From positions 1 through 64,000 of the forward strand of contig NZ_JAPNXM010000007.1 in assembly GCF_049472675.1 (NCBI RefSeq): 64,000 bases of DNA. The letters are read 5' to 3'. Shown here in pieces: positions 33,380-41,359 of the stretch (positions are counted from its first letter, which is position 1; each line of letters begins with the position of its first letter). Under the pieces are notes generated by a model, which was not told the DNA's origin, ran no database searches, and saw nothing but the letters and a program-made list of their open reading frames with translations. Position numbers and translations under genes: made by a program. Source of the DNA: Deferribacter thermophilus. GTDB taxonomy: Bacteria; Chrysiogenota; Deferribacteres; Deferribacterales; Deferribacteraceae.

Positions 33380-35288
33380 TTTCAGCTCTTTTAATAGTAA
33401 ATTTTTGTAAAAGTATCAAAGCGATAAATCCAGCAAAACCAATTATTGTCAAATATCTATGAGGAAACAATAGAAAATAAGCTACAACACCAAATAATAT
33501 CCTTTCAATAATATTCAACTGGCGTAATTGATACCCCTCAAAAAATACCACAAAAGCATATAATCCCAATGTAGCACTAATCACCGTTTCGATTACATTG
33601 ATAATAGGCCCTTCGAATAAGAGCGGAGTATATACAAAAAGCAATGGAATAATATAAAGCCCTTTAGCAAGCTTCCAGGCTTCAAAACCGGTTTCCAGAG
33701 GTTTGCTCCCCGCAATTCCAGCTGCAGAATATGCAGCAAGACAAACAGGAGGAGTAACATTTGCATCCTGAGAATACCAAAAAATTACCATGTGAGCAGC
33801 TATTAAACTAACTCCAAGCATTGTTAGTGCAGGAGCAGCAAGAACAGCCAACACAATATATGAAGCTGTAACAGGAAGCCCCATCCCAAGAATTAATGAA
33901 GCAAGAGCGATAAAAATAATAGTCAGTAAAACACTACCACCAGATAATGATTGAATTAACATAGAAAATTTAATCCCCATACCAACAAGCAACACAATAC
34001 CAATAACAATACCAGAACAAAGAAGAATAATACCTGTTGTCACCATGTTTTTGGCTCCAAGAGCCAATCCATCCAAAATATCTTTTATCCCCATTCTTGT
34101 TTTTTTGTTAAACCAGCTTGATACCACAATTGCAGCAATCCCAGCACAGGCAGAATATGTAGGAGTGTATCCATACATTAAAAATCCCATTAAAACTATA
34201 ATAGGTATAAAAAATTGCCAACCCTCTTTTAAAACTTCAGAAATCTTTGGAATTTCTTCTCTTGGCAGAGGTTTCAAACCGATTTTTTTAGCTCTTATAT
34301 GGACAAAAAAAGCAACTGTTAAAAAATACATAATTGCAGGGATAAAGGAAACTGCAACAATTTTTAAATACGGAATCTGCGTCCACTGGCTCATAATAAA
34401 TGCACCAGCACCCATAATTGGTGGCATCAACTGTCCACCAGTAGATGCAGCAGCCTCTACCGCAGCTGCAAATTTTGGAGAAAAACCTGTTTTTTTCATC
34501 ATAGGGATTGTAATAGAACCTGTTCCAACTGTATTTGCAACAGCACTACCAGATACACTACCCATCAAACCACTTGCAAAAACAGCCATCTTCGCTGGTC
34601 CACCTATACTCCTACCCATTATAGCCACTGCCAGCTTAATAATAAAATCACCAGCACCTGATTTAATCAAAAATGCACCAAAAAGAACAAAAAGAAAAAC
34701 AAATGTTGATGATATTGTAGCAATGGTACCAAAGATACCATCAGGAGCAAAGTACATTCTATATAAAAGTCTTTGAACATTCACACCAGGGAAATTCCAT
34801 AAGCCATTAAAATATTTACCAAAATAAAGAGCATAGCCGAGAAAAAATGCTGCTAAAATAGGTATTACCAAACCAGATGTTCTTCTTGTTACTTCAATTA
34901 ATAAAACAATTGCAATAGCTGCTGCTATCAAGTCAGGTAAAATAGGCACTTCGTTTCTTGCGTGCAAAGCATTTTCAAATAAAACGAGATAAACCCCAAC
35001 CAAAAAAGATAAAACCGCTAAGATAATATCTATTTTTAAAGTTTTTTCAGGATGTTTTTTTGACATAGGGTATAGCAAATACCCTAAAAATAATAAAAAG
35101 CTGTAATGCAAAGCGTTTCTTTGAATCTCAGGCATAATTCCAACAGTGTTTACCCACAAGTGAAAAAGAGATGTAATAATACCAACGAAATAAACAATTT
35201 TGTCTAAAGTATTAGATAATTCTCTTTGGACGGTTATAACCTCACCGCTGAGATCCTCTTGTGTTTTTTTATTTTCCACTTGGCTCAT
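33369..35288 (-). CDS. TRAP transporter 4TM/12TM fused permease (TAXI type)
   Basis: A 639-residue fusion of the small (DctQ) and large (DctM) TRAP membrane subunits, the form that partners TAXI binding proteins. Conserved DctM segments: SGLMGSVSGSAVANTVGTGS, ASTGGQLMPPIMGAGAF, LGMGLPVTASYIVLAVLAAP and DANVTPPVCLAAYSAAGIAG. About 16-18 helices. It uses Na+ or H+ gradients and is in the inner membrane. GGAGG precedes ATG 35288. A hairpin with a T-rich tail lies between it and the binding-protein gene. Confidence 0.93.
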   Translation of the reverse strand: MSQVENKKTQEDLSGEVITVQRELSNTLDKIVYFVGIITSLFHLWVNTVGIMPEIQRNALHYSFLLFLGYLLYPMSKKHPEKTLKIDIILAVLSFLVGVYLVLFENALHARNEVPILPDLIAAAIAIVLLIEVTRRTSGLVIPILAAFFLGYALYFGKYFNGLWNFPGVNVQRLLYRMYFAPDGIFGTIATISSTFVFLFVLFGAFLIKSGAGDFIIKLAVAIMGRSIGGPAKMAVFASGLMGSVSGSAVANTVGTGSITIPMMKKTGFSPKFAAAVEAAASTGGQLMPPIMGAGAFIMSQWTQIPYLKIVAVSFIPAIMYFLTVAFFVHIRAKKIGLKPLPREEIPKISEVLKEGWQFFIPIIVLMGFLMYGYTPTYSACAGIAAIVVSSWFNKKTRMGIKDILDGLALGAKNMVTTGIILLCSGIVIGIVLLVGMGIKFSMLIQSLSGGSVLLTIIFIALASLILGMGLPVTASYIVLAVLAAPALTMLGVSLIAAHMVIFWYSQDANVTPPVCLAAYSAAGIAGSKPLETGFEAWKLAKGLYIIPLLFVYTPLLFEGPIINVIETVISATLGLYAFVVFFEGYQLRQLNIIERILFGVVAYFLLFPHRYLTIIGFAGFIALILLQKFTIKRAENAR

Positions 35289-35312
35289 TTAATCCTCCAA
35301 AAAGTAAAGAAA

Positions 35313-35337
35313 AGGTGGCCAACTAGTTAGGCCACCT
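35313..35337 (-). terminator. Intercistronic attenuator-like hairpin
   Basis: Stem AGGTGGCC/GGCCACCT with a nine-base loop. On the minus strand it is followed by TTTTCTTT, between the TAXI binding-protein gene and its permease. It looks like a leaky terminator that would keep binding-protein levels above permease levels. Confidence 0.6.
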
Positions 35338-35351
35338 GATATAAGATATTT

Positions 35352-36356
35352 TTATGGAAGCAAGTTTGCAGGTATTTTAATACCTTTTTCTTTATAGAAT
35401 TTTGCAGCACCAGGATGCAATGGTACTGGCAATCCATCAATAGCTTTATCAAGGCTCATAGCTTTTGTAGCTTTGTGAATATTATGTAAGAAAGGTAAGT
35501 TTTCATAAATTGTTTTAGTTATAAGATATACTGTTTCTTCAGGTAAATCAGGTCTTACAGCCAAAAAGTTTGGCTGAGCGATTGTATGAATATCTTTATT
35601 CAAGCCTGGATATGTACCTTTTTTAATTATATACCTTATCCAAATAGGATATTCTTTTCTAATTTTTTCTAACTGCTCATCGGTAAACTCTAAAAGTACA
35701 ACTTTTTTAGCACCAAGCTGAGCAAACAACTGTGTAACAGCTGATACAGGAGGGCCAGCTGGAGTATTCATACCTACGATTCTTCCATCCATCATAGCCT
35801 GAGCCGATGCATTATAACCTAAAAATTCTGGGATAATATCTTTTCCAATTTCGATACCTAAAGCTCCTAAAATAACTCTACCTGAACCTTCTGTACCACT
35901 ACCTCTTTTACCTATGGAAAACTTTTTACCCAACCCTTTCAAATCCATTATGTTTCCAGTTTTTGAATATTTTTTAAGTAATGAGAAATGCTCCACATTT
36001 AACCAAAGCATTGTAATTGATCTAAAATCTTTAACGGGTTTTCCTTCATAAAGCCCTTTACCATTATAAGCCATAGCACCAAAAAGAGCCTGTAAAATAG
36101 CAAGATCAGCTTCTTTGTTTTTCAACATCTGAATGTTTTCACCAGAACCAGCAGAATTAATAGCAGTCGCAGTAATCTTATACTTTTTAGCCAATTTAAT
36201 ACTGATTAAAGTACCAATTGCAACGCCTACAGGATAGTAAGTACCACCTGTTGTTGCAGTAGCGATAATTAAGTTTTTGTCGCTTGCTTTTGACTCAGAA
36301 ATACCAAATGATATCAAAAACACAAAAACTAAAAGAACACTCAATAGCTTCTTCAT
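35352..36356 (-). CDS. TAXI-family TRAP solute-binding protein
   Basis: 334 residues with a signal peptide (about 1-24, ending ESKAS). TAXI hallmarks: IIATATTGGTYYPVGVAIG at the mature N-terminus, INSAGSGENIQMLKNKEADL, and GKRGSGTEGSGRVILGALG. The TAXI group binds glutamate, 2-oxoglutarate or other carboxylates in the few studied cases. It is periplasmic, delivering to the fused permease encoded downstream. GTGGGGG lies just before ATG 36356. Confidence 0.93.
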   Translation of the reverse strand: MKKLLSVLLVFVFLISFGISESKASDKNLIIATATTGGTYYPVGVAIGTLISIKLAKKYKITATAINSAGSGENIQMLKNKEADLAILQALFGAMAYNGKGLYEGKPVKDFRSITMLWLNVEHFSLLKKYSKTGNIMDLKGLGKKFSIGKRGSGTEGSGRVILGALGIEIGKDIIPEFLGYNASAQAMMDGRIVGMNTPAGPPVSAVTQLFAQLGAKKVVLLEFTDEQLEKIRKEYPIWIRYIIKKGTYPGLNKDIHTIAQPNFLAVRPDLPEETVYLITKTIYENLPFLHNIHKATKAMSLDKAIDGLPVPLHPGAAKFYKEKGIKIPANLLP

Positions 36357-36461
36357 ACTTCACCCCCACATTTTAAATATATCATATTATTTTTAGACTT
36401 TATTTTCAATATTTAGATTTCAAAAAGTGATAATATCTTTTAATATACTGATTAAATATTA

Positions 36462-37460
36462 TTATTTAGTTTTAATTATCTTTCCATCGATATCACTGTA
36501 TAGTTTTGAAAAAAATCTTTCTTTATCTCTTTCATATTTAGGAGCAAAATGTAAAAATTTTACAAACTTTGCACCACTTACTTCAAAAATCATTTTGGCT
36601 AACTCTACTGTTAAATGTTTTTTATAAATAGCATCCAAAACATCATCTTTTAAAAACATAGCTTCAATCAATAAAACAAATGTATTTTTAGCAAAATTGA
36701 CAGCTTTTTTGAAATTTTCATAAGTTGGAGCAATATCTGTAATAAAAGTGATATCCTGAGGTTCTTTGTAAATTACCAAATTTTGTTCGAGCTCTTTTAA
36801 AGATACCTTTTTTATCCCCTCAACAGTTTCAACATCAATCTCTTCCCTCAAATCAACGCAATTTCTCAGTTTAGACTTTAAAACTGTAAGCCAAGGGCCT
36901 GGAATATATCCAAATTTATCAAACACATCTTTCTTTATATTTACATGTTTTTCTTCTTTTATCCTATATCCAACAGAAGGGATACCATGATCAAAAAACT
37001 CATACTCTAAAATAAAACCATCTTCTAACTCTATCCTGTCAGCAACCAAATCACAATATTCTGGGACAAAACCATTCGCAGCATCAAACAAAGCACAATT
37101 TATTTTTCCATCTAAACCAAGCTCGAAAACTTCAATTTTAAAAGTGTAGTTCTTTATCAAATTCCAGGTATAGGCATCAAGCTTACCTTTAACATTTTTA
37201 ATAATCCCAGGTGGGCCAAAAACTCTCACTTTTTTATCTGAGCGCAACATCCCTCTTAATATTCTATCAAATCCATAAAAATGATCTATATGTGTGTGAC
37301 TAACAAAGATATCAGAAATACTTAATATTTCAGAATTTTCTATATTACCAAGCCTGCCACAATCAAGTAAAAAAGCCTGCCTTTTGTAAATATTTCGCAC
37401 AAAAAAAGCTGTATCTTCAAAAGGTGAATTTACCTGCTTTATTGTAAAATTATGGCGCAT
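36462..37460 (-). CDS. Metallo-beta-lactamase-fold hydrolase, RNase Z-like
   Basis: 332 residues. The zinc motif is SHTHIDHFYGFDRIL, with DCGRLGN before it, a later VFDHGIPSVGYRI, TFITDIAPTY and FLHFAPKY. This is the arrangement of ribonuclease Z (tRNA 3'-end) proteins, but the sequence is diverged and longer than usual in the middle. tRNA processing is plausible since tRNA-Gln here lacks an encoded CCA, but other MBL phosphodiesterase roles cannot be excluded. ATG shares its first base with the stop of the kinase gene. Confidence 0.75.
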   Translation of the reverse strand: MRHNFTIKQVNSPFEDTAFFVRNIYKRQAFLLDCGRLGNIENSEILSISDIFVSHTHIDHFYGFDRILRGMLRSDKKVRVFGPPGIIKNVKGKLDAYTWNLIKNYTFKIEVFELGLDGKINCALFDAANGFVPEYCDLVADRIELEDGFILEYEFFDHGIPSVGYRIKEEKHVNIKKDVFDKFGYIPGPWLTVLKSKLRNCVDLREEIDVETVEGIKKVSLKELEQNLVIYKEPQDITFITDIAPTYENFKKAVNFAKNTFVLLIEAMFLKDDVLDAIYKKHLTVELAKMIFEVSGAKFVKFLHFAPKYERDKERFFSKLYSDIDGKIIKTK

Positions 37461-38998
37461 TAACTTTCTCTAATCAAAAAATCAGCTATTTTTGCTAAAT
37501 TACTCTCAACTGTTTTAGTGGTTTCAATTGTCAAATCTGCCAGCTCTTTAGTTTCAAAAGAGCTCTTTTGAGCTTGAAGCAGCTCTAATCTACCATCACT
37601 AACAGTTTTTTTACTTTCTCGCTTTTTTAGTCTATCAACAATTATCTCATCAGGTGCAGTAAACAATATCTTTTTATAATTTATATTTTTTTCATCCAGT
37701 TTATCAAAATAATCTTTTTTAGAAAAACTACCATCAATGATAGCTGGCCTGCAAACACTATTTTTCAATATCACATTTTCAGCTAACCTTTCATATACCT
37801 TTAGGCTAAATTCCTTTGAATAAATCCCTTTTCCAAAATCCTCTAATACTTTTGTCTCTGGATTTAATCCTGCTATTCTTTTTCTTTCAATATCCGTATT
37901 GAAATATGAATAAAAGTATTTATCACTAAAAGCCTTACCATTTTTTGACTTACCAGAACCCATTATCCCATAAAATACCAGATTTACATTATCATCCATA
38001 TTTAAAGCATAACTAAAAGCTGCATCTACATGCCTATCCAGTGAGTTTTTAACATTTGCATAATTTTCCCAAGTTTCCCCTTTTTCCTCAAGCAAAAAGC
38101 AAGTCACTTTTGCTCTCACATAGGCTCTATAACATTTGTAAAAATTAAGCAATTTCTTACTGTTTTCATCATCAAAAACTGAGAAAAAGCCTGCTATCAA
38201 AGAATCAGATAGGTCAATATATCCATTAATATCCATTTCCATAGCCAAAAAAGCTATTTCAGATACCACATCGTTATATCTAAACCTTTTGTTAAACTCT
38301 ATACAATCGATAAGCCCTATCTCGTCATTATCAAAATAGACATGCTCCAATCTCAAATCACCATGACCATCTTTGATAAATCCACCTTTCAGTCTATTTT
38401 CAAAAAGTGATTTATTCTCCTCAAGAAAATTGAGTGTTTTCTCTTTGATATAATTATAAATTTTTTCATCTAATAAACTGCCCACATACTTTTCTGTCTG
38501 CATGAAATTTTCTTCACAATTATACTTTATCACATCAAAACTTCCAAATTCTAAAGCCTTTTCAACTGGAGTTTCGATTTTTTTAAACAACTCCGCAATA
38601 TTTTTACCAACTTTATAAGCCAACTTTTCATCCACCAATCCATTTTGTACTCTATTACTAAAAAAATCCTCGTCTTTAATTCTTCTCATTTTGAGCACAT
38701 AATCGATAGCAAACATAGTATTTGTATGTGGAACTAACCTCATCTCTTTTCCAAATCTTGCTATTTTCAATACATCGAGATACACATCTTTAGAAAATCT
38801 TGAATTTAATTCTTTTTCTAAAATACAAAAATTTCTTCTACTTTTTGACAATCTATAATCGAGAAAACCAAAATCTACTGGTTTTTTAAGCTTGTATACA
38901 TAATCATCAGTTATCATTGCATAAGATATATGAGTTTCTTTAATTTCCTTAGGTTTAACCAACTCTTTTAAAATAATAGCTTCTGGTGATAAATCCAT
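37460..38998 (-). CDS. Two-domain kinase: APH-like + P-loop (COG2187/COG0645 type)
   Basis: 512 residues. The first ~320 resemble an aminoglycoside-phosphotransferase/choline-kinase fold, with catalytic loop KDGHGDLRLEHVYF and IDCIEFNKRFRYNDVVSE. The last ~180 are a gluconate-kinase-like P-loop domain with Walker A YGIMGSGKSKNG and IIDGSF. Such fusions occur widely in anaerobic bacteria, and no substrate is established that I know of. GGAG lies before ATG 38998. Neighbours are an isochorismatase-family enzyme and an RNase Z-like protein, giving no clear pathway. Confidence 0.75.
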   Translation of the reverse strand: MDLSPEAIILKELVKPKEIKETHISYAMITDDYVYKLKKPVDFGFLDYRLSKSRRNFCILEKELNSRFSKDVYLDVLKIARFGKEMRLVPHTNTMFAIDYVLKMRRIKDEDFFSNRVQNGLVDEKLAYKVGKNIAELFKKIETPVEKALEFGSFDVIKYNCEENFMQTEKYVGSLLDEKIYNYIKEKTLNFLEENKSLFENRLKGGFIKDGHGDLRLEHVYFDNDEIGLIDCIEFNKRFRYNDVVSEIAFLAMEMDINGYIDLSDSLIAGFFSVFDDENSKKLLNFYKCYRAYVRAKVTCFLLEEKGETWENYANVKNSLDRHVDAAFSYALNMDDNVNLVFYGIMGSGKSKNGKAFSDKYFYSYFNTDIERKRIAGLNPETKVLEDFGKGIYSKEFSLKVYERLAENVILKNSVCRPAIIDGSFSKKDYFDKLDEKNINYKKILFTAPDEIIVDRLKKRESKKTVSDGRLELLQAQKSSFETKELADLTIETTKTVESNLAKIADFLIRES

Positions 38999-39513
38999 TA
39001 AACTATCTCCGCATTGTGAACTTTTTCCAACTGCATCAAGCCAAATTTATGACCATCTTCATCAAGGCCTATAATACAATCCTTTGGAACAATCACTTTA
39101 TACCCTCTACTTACAGCATCAGCAACAGTGTACATTACACAGATATTTGTCACAAGCCCTGTAACGATTAGCTGTTCAACACCCAAATCTTTCAAGATTT
39201 CATCTAAATTTGTGTTAAAAAAGCCTGAATACCTTGTTTTTTCAACAACAATATCACCATCTGAAGGTTTTAACTCTTCAACAACTTCAGCACCCTTTGT
39301 CCCTTTTACGCAGTGATGTGGCCAGATTTTAAACTCATCATCATCTTCATCATGAGCATCACAAACATAAATAACTGGATACCCCTCTTTTCTTGCTTTA
39401 TCTATTTCTCTTTTAATATTTGGGATTATACTCTTAGCATTTGGCACCTGCAATGGAGCACCTTCTAAAACAAAATCGTTTAACATATCGATAATTATTA
39501 ATGCCTTTTTCAT
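38998..39513 (-). CDS. Isochorismatase-family cysteine hydrolase (nicotinamidase-like)
   Basis: 171 residues. The catalytic triad pattern is visible: aspartate in ALIIIDMLNDFV, lysine in VVEKTRYSGFFNT, cysteine in VTGLVTNICVMYTVADA. KIWPHHCVKGTKGAEV resembles the metal/substrate loop of nicotinamidases (D..H..H). Nicotinamide hydrolysis is the likeliest activity, but relatives with other amide substrates exist. AGGAGG precedes ATG 39513, which overlaps the end of nfo by four bases. Confidence 0.82.
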   Translation of the reverse strand: MKKALIIIDMLNDFVLEGAPLQVPNAKSIIPNIKREIDKARKEGYPVIYVCDAHDEDDDEFKIWPHHCVKGTKGAEVVEELKPSDGDIVVEKTRYSGFFNTNLDEILKDLGVEQLIVTGLVTNICVMYTVADAVSRGYKVIVPKDCIIGLDEDGHKFGLMQLEKVHNAEIV

Positions 39514-39869
39514 TTTTGCCTCCTTAGAGACTTTAAAATATCAAGCTGGTTTTTATAACTTTTATCCTCATCAAAAGGGGTTTCCAAAATGCCCAAAACA
39601 CCATCTAACCTTTCATCATTCACAAGTTTCTCAAAAAATTCTAAACCTAATAAACCTCTACCGATATAGGCGTGTCTATCTATTTTTGATCCACACTCTT
39701 TATTTGTATCATTTAGGTGAAAAACTTTTATTTTATCTTTAAAATTAGTAAAAAAAGTATCAATTACTTCATCATATCTGTTTTTTAAATCATACCCTGC
39801 CGCATACATGTGGGCAGAATCAAGACACACACCAATCTTTTCAGGAAATTTAGAATTTTGAATTATATA
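39510..39869 (-). pseudogene. nfo: Endonuclease IV (Nfo), 3' part after a frame break
   Basis: This frame, open from about 39869, encodes the C-terminal half of Nfo: KIGVCLDSAHMYAAGYDL, KVFHLNDTNKECGSKIDRH, HAYIGRGLLG and ILETPF, which include several of the zinc ligands (Asp, His, His, Glu). It has no start of its own; the first GTG is inside a conserved strand. Joined to the fragment at 39850-40353 with a two-base insertion near 39873 the product is about 281 residues, the normal Nfo length. Confidence 0.8.
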
Positions 39870-40353
39870 ATCTATGCTCCCATTTATAACCTAAATTTGA
39901 GCCTTGGCCTGCTGTCACTTCAAGCAATGTCATAACATTAAAATGATACTCAGAATAAACTCTGTCAATATTTAGAACTATTTTATTTAACCCTTCTTGC
40001 TCGCCAATTCCTAAATGAGAGCCAGGATGCATTACATAAAAAGGAACATTCAGTTGATCACATCTTGACAACTCATCAATAAAACATTTAACTGACTTTT
40101 CCTCTGTCTCTTTTTTCGGAGAACAAAGATTTATCAAATAGGCACTATGGGCACAAATTCTATCAAAGCCTAAATTTTCTGCAAAAACTTTAAATTTATT
40201 TACATCTTTATCTGAATATGGCTTAGCAACCCACCTATTTGCATTTTTTGTAAAAATTTGTAAACACTCACAACCATCACTTTCTGCAAGTTTTAGGCTG
40301 TTGAAAACACCACCAGAAATTGATTCATGAGCTCCAAGAAGCATGAGGCCCAC
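39850..40353 (-). pseudogene. nfo: Endonuclease IV (Nfo), 5' part before a frame break
   Basis: Encodes the N-terminal half of the AP endonuclease: LLGAHESISGGVFNSLKLA, CLQIFTKNANRW, HSAYLINLCSP, FYVMHPGSHLG and LEVTAGQGSNLGYKWEH. The frame then shifts at CATAGAT (39871-39876) and stops eight codons later, cutting the protein before half of its zinc ligands. Starts: GTG 40353 with AGG upstream, or ATG 40344. A hairpin at 40344-40365 covers this start. As written the enzyme would be inactive. Confidence 0.85.
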
Positions 40354-40365
40354 TTTTAGGCCTCA
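40344..40365 (-). promoter_or_regulatory. Stem-loop covering the fbp stop and nfo start
   Basis: TGAGGCC and GGCCTCA pair around an eight-base loop. The stem includes the last codons and stop of fbp and the start region of nfo on the same message, so it could limit nfo translation or protect the fbp 3' end. Function inferred. Confidence 0.4.
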
Positions 40366-41351
40366 CCCCTCATAAATTTTAAATAAGTCTCCACTTCCCA
40401 TTTAGAGCCAATAATTAACGGTGTTTTTTGATGCAAACTCTCTGGTTGGATATCCAAAATCATCTGCTCTCCATCAGTTGCAAGCCCACCAGCTTGCTCA
40501 ACAATGTAAGCAAGAGGATTGGCTTCATAAAGCAATCTCAATTTACCTTTTGGATTTTTGGAATCCCCAGGGTATAGAAAAACACCACCTTTGAGCAAAT
40601 TTCTATGAAAATCTGCTACAAGTGAGCCAATATATCTTGAAGTGTACTGTCTCTCTTCTAAATTCTTAATATATTCAACATATTTTCTTATCTTTTCATC
40701 CCATCTATGATAATTTGCTTCATTGATAGAGTAAATTTTCCCTTTTTCTGGTATTTTGATATTTGGGTGAGACAATAAAAATTCTCCAACAGATGGATCT
40801 AAAGTAAAACCGTTAACTCCATTTCCTGTTGAATAAACAAACATTGTGCTTGAGCCATAAATTACATACCCTGCACCAATTAAATTTCTACCTTTTTGTA
40901 AAAAATCTTTTTCACACCCATTTTCACCTTCACTTACTCTCTTATATATACCAAAAATTGTTCCAATACTAATATTTACATCAATATTGCTTGATCCATC
41001 CAAAGGATCAAACACCACTACATATTTTCCTTTAGGATATCTATCAGGAACATGTATTACATCATCCTCTTCCTCACTTGCCATGGCACATACTTTTCCA
41101 ATATGGTCAAGAGCCTCGATCATCTTTTGATTTGCATAAACATCAAGCTTTTGCTGCTCTTCACCATGAACATTTACAGAATCTGCTTTTCCCAAAATAT
41201 TAATTAAACCTGCTTTATTCACCTCGCGACTTATAATTTTTGCTGCAAAAGCTATCTGCTCTAAAATTAAAGTAAAATCGCCAGTAGCTTCTGGATATTT
41301 TCTCTGTTCTTCAATTAAAAATCTGCCAAGACTTGTAACCCCTTTTTGCAT
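40356..41351 (-). CDS. fbp: Fructose-1,6-bisphosphatase class I
   Basis: 331 residues. Removes the 1-phosphate in gluconeogenesis. Class I motifs: GEEQQKLDVYANQ near residue 60, ASEEEDD (metal ligands), VFDPLDGSSNIDVNISIGTI, and the substrate loop RYIGSLVADFHRNLLKGG, plus LYEANPLAYIVEQAGG near the C-terminus. It is preceded by GAGGGG before ATG 41351, nine bases after the SpoIID gene. Gluconeogenic capacity fits growth on organic acids taken up by the TRAP and AEC carriers. Confidence 0.96.
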   Translation of the reverse strand: MQKGVTSLGRFLIEEQRKYPEATGDFTLILEQIAFAAKIISREVNKAGLINILGKADSVNVHGEEQQKLDVYANQKMIEALDHIGKVCAMASEEEDDVIHVPDRYPKGKYVVVFDPLDGSSNIDVNISIGTIFGIYKRVSEGENGCEKDFLQKGRNLIGAGYVIYGSSTMFVYSTGNGVNGFTLDPSVGEFLLSHPNIKIPEKGKIYSINEANYHRWDEKIRKYVEYIKNLEERQYTSRYIGSLVADFHRNLLKGGVFLYPGDSKNPKGKLRLLYEANPLAYIVEQAGGLATDGEQMILDIQPESLHQKTPLIIGSKWEVETYLKFMRGEA

Positions 41352-41359
41352 TTAACCCC

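Noticed and set aside
34045..34776. 243-codon open frame opposite the TRAP permease
   Set aside because: Antisense of a clearly conserved permease; the hydrophobic codon pattern of the real strand lowers stop frequency on the other.
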